A stretch of 20,195 bases of DNA from a virus: IMG/VR virus record IMGVR_UViG_3300010883_000692, positions 1-20,195 of that record, one strand, 5' to 3'. This document shows, one piece after another, positions 19,764-20,195 of the stretch. Positions within the stretch are counted from its first letter, which is position 1. Each line of letters starts with the position of its first letter. Under the pieces are notes generated by a model. That model made no database searches. It saw only the letters and a list, made by a program, of their open reading frames with translations, and was not told the origin of the DNA. A program made the translations under genes and the position numbers.

Positions 19764-20195
19764 TCAAATTCCATAGAATCGGTCGTCAGCAATTGCATCA
19801 ACTTCGCGCTGAGATGCCTCGCTCACAATCCGATCATGTTCATCGACTTCATTACGCTGGCTCACCGTAAGTGTTGCAGCGAACTCTTCCACGAGACGAA
19901 GAATCGAAAAGAAGTCCGCAGTGTCTTCTGACGCAACGTCATCGTACAACTCCTCGCGATCTTCGAACGCATGAGCATAGAACTCGCGAGTGATGAATTC
20001 CCCATCGCGATCCAGAACCGCAATCTCGACAACTTCTCGTCTTGGGTGGAGACCCTGAAACCCTCTGGGGGTGGTGTAGTGATTGGCTCCGAGCCCAACC
20101 GAGAGACTAATACCATTCTCAAAGTTGAATACGGCATTTCGGTATTCAGGCTCGTCGGAACCCGGTCGCGCAATGTCTCGACCGATGGCAAAGGG
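19764..20195 (-). CDS. Conserved phage protein of unknown function, partial
   Basis: The frame is open from the right edge to the TGA at 19764, giving 143 residues without the start. An N-terminal part FENGISLSVGLGANHYTT followed by EVVEIAVLDRDGEFIT and a later DDVASEDTADFF resembles small phage proteins, mainly known to me from actinobacterial phages, that carry a (E/D)NG-x-S-V-x-x-G, EVA-(I/V)-x-D-x-(D/T)-G-E, DDV pattern. The function is unknown. The C-terminal third is helical and acidic. The visible GC and codon use are closer to 14671-18400 than to the replication genes. Confidence 0.75.
   Translation of the reverse strand, partial: PFAIGRDIARPGSDEPEYRNAVFNFENGISLSVGLGANHYTTPRGFQGLHPRREVVEIAVLDRDGEFITREFYAHAFEDREELYDDVASEDTADFFSILRLVEEFAATLTVSQRNEVDEHDRIVSEASQREVDAIADDRFYGI

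Noticed and set aside
19720-19779. 19-codon frame MEFDINEHYNEHKTEYRTL across the 31-bp repeat
   Set aside because: It has no ribosome site and is made up mainly of repeat sequence; nothing else supports it.
19862-20191. 109-codon minus-strand frame near the right edge
   Set aside because: It is out of frame with the edge-to-stop frame ending at 19764, which shows conserved phage-protein segments. The 109-codon frame has no family resemblance and no ribosome site.

Overview
This window looks like part of a T4-like tailed phage (myovirus) genome, probably environmental or marine. It carries the T4 replication set in recognisable form: gp45 sliding clamp, gp44 and gp62 clamp loader, RegA translational repressor, gp43 family B polymerase, UvsX recombinase and gp41 helicase. 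Nearly all genes are tightly packed on the minus strand, with ATGA or TAATG overlaps, so the reading order runs from high to low coordinates. The host cannot be named from this sequence.

Layout in transcription order (right to left). (1) 20195-18809: a partial conserved phage protein, a small unknown protein and an HD-domain protein of the RelA/SpoT-hydrolase (MESH1) type, joined by duplicated junction sequences. (2) 18808-18402: a non-coding, repeat-rich block with a tandem 21-bp repeat, four G6 runs at exact 12-base spacing, palindromes, and a good sigma70-type promoter facing left. (3) 18401-14671: a run of about fifteen very small genes (30-90 aa), plus one 312-aa protein, with visibly higher GC. 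It includes two micro membrane proteins missed by length cut-offs, a paralogous pair, Cys/His-rich proteins, and an alanine-rich repeat family whose members share both ends. (4) 14657-14223: tRNA-Leu(UAA), a possible structured RNA, and two tRNA-Thr genes that differ by one base, in the anticodon. (5) 14180-11039: a SprT-like metalloprotease, a 2OG-Fe(II) oxygenase, dUTPase, a glycosyltransferase and a DUF3310-like protein. (6) 11052-1: the replication operon. It is gp45, gp44, three small genes, gp62, RegA, an unknown, Hsp20 (own sigma70-type promoter), an M15 cell-wall peptidase, gp43, ClpP-like protease, glutaredoxin, UvsX, an unknown acidic protein, and gp41, which runs off the left edge.

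The replication genes form one functional module. gp44/gp62 load gp45, which tethers gp43; gp41 unwinds DNA; UvsX drives recombination-dependent replication; RegA tunes translation of early mRNAs. dUTPase and glutaredoxin support nucleotide supply. ClpP and Hsp20 suggest that the phage handles protein quality control itself.

The least explained part is 14671-18808. Its genes are linked by repeated stop/ribosome-site/start modules in which the last codons of one gene form the ribosome-binding site of the next. Several of its proteins are built from shared segments, as if the block grew by duplicating and shuffling small cassettes beside the tRNA cluster.
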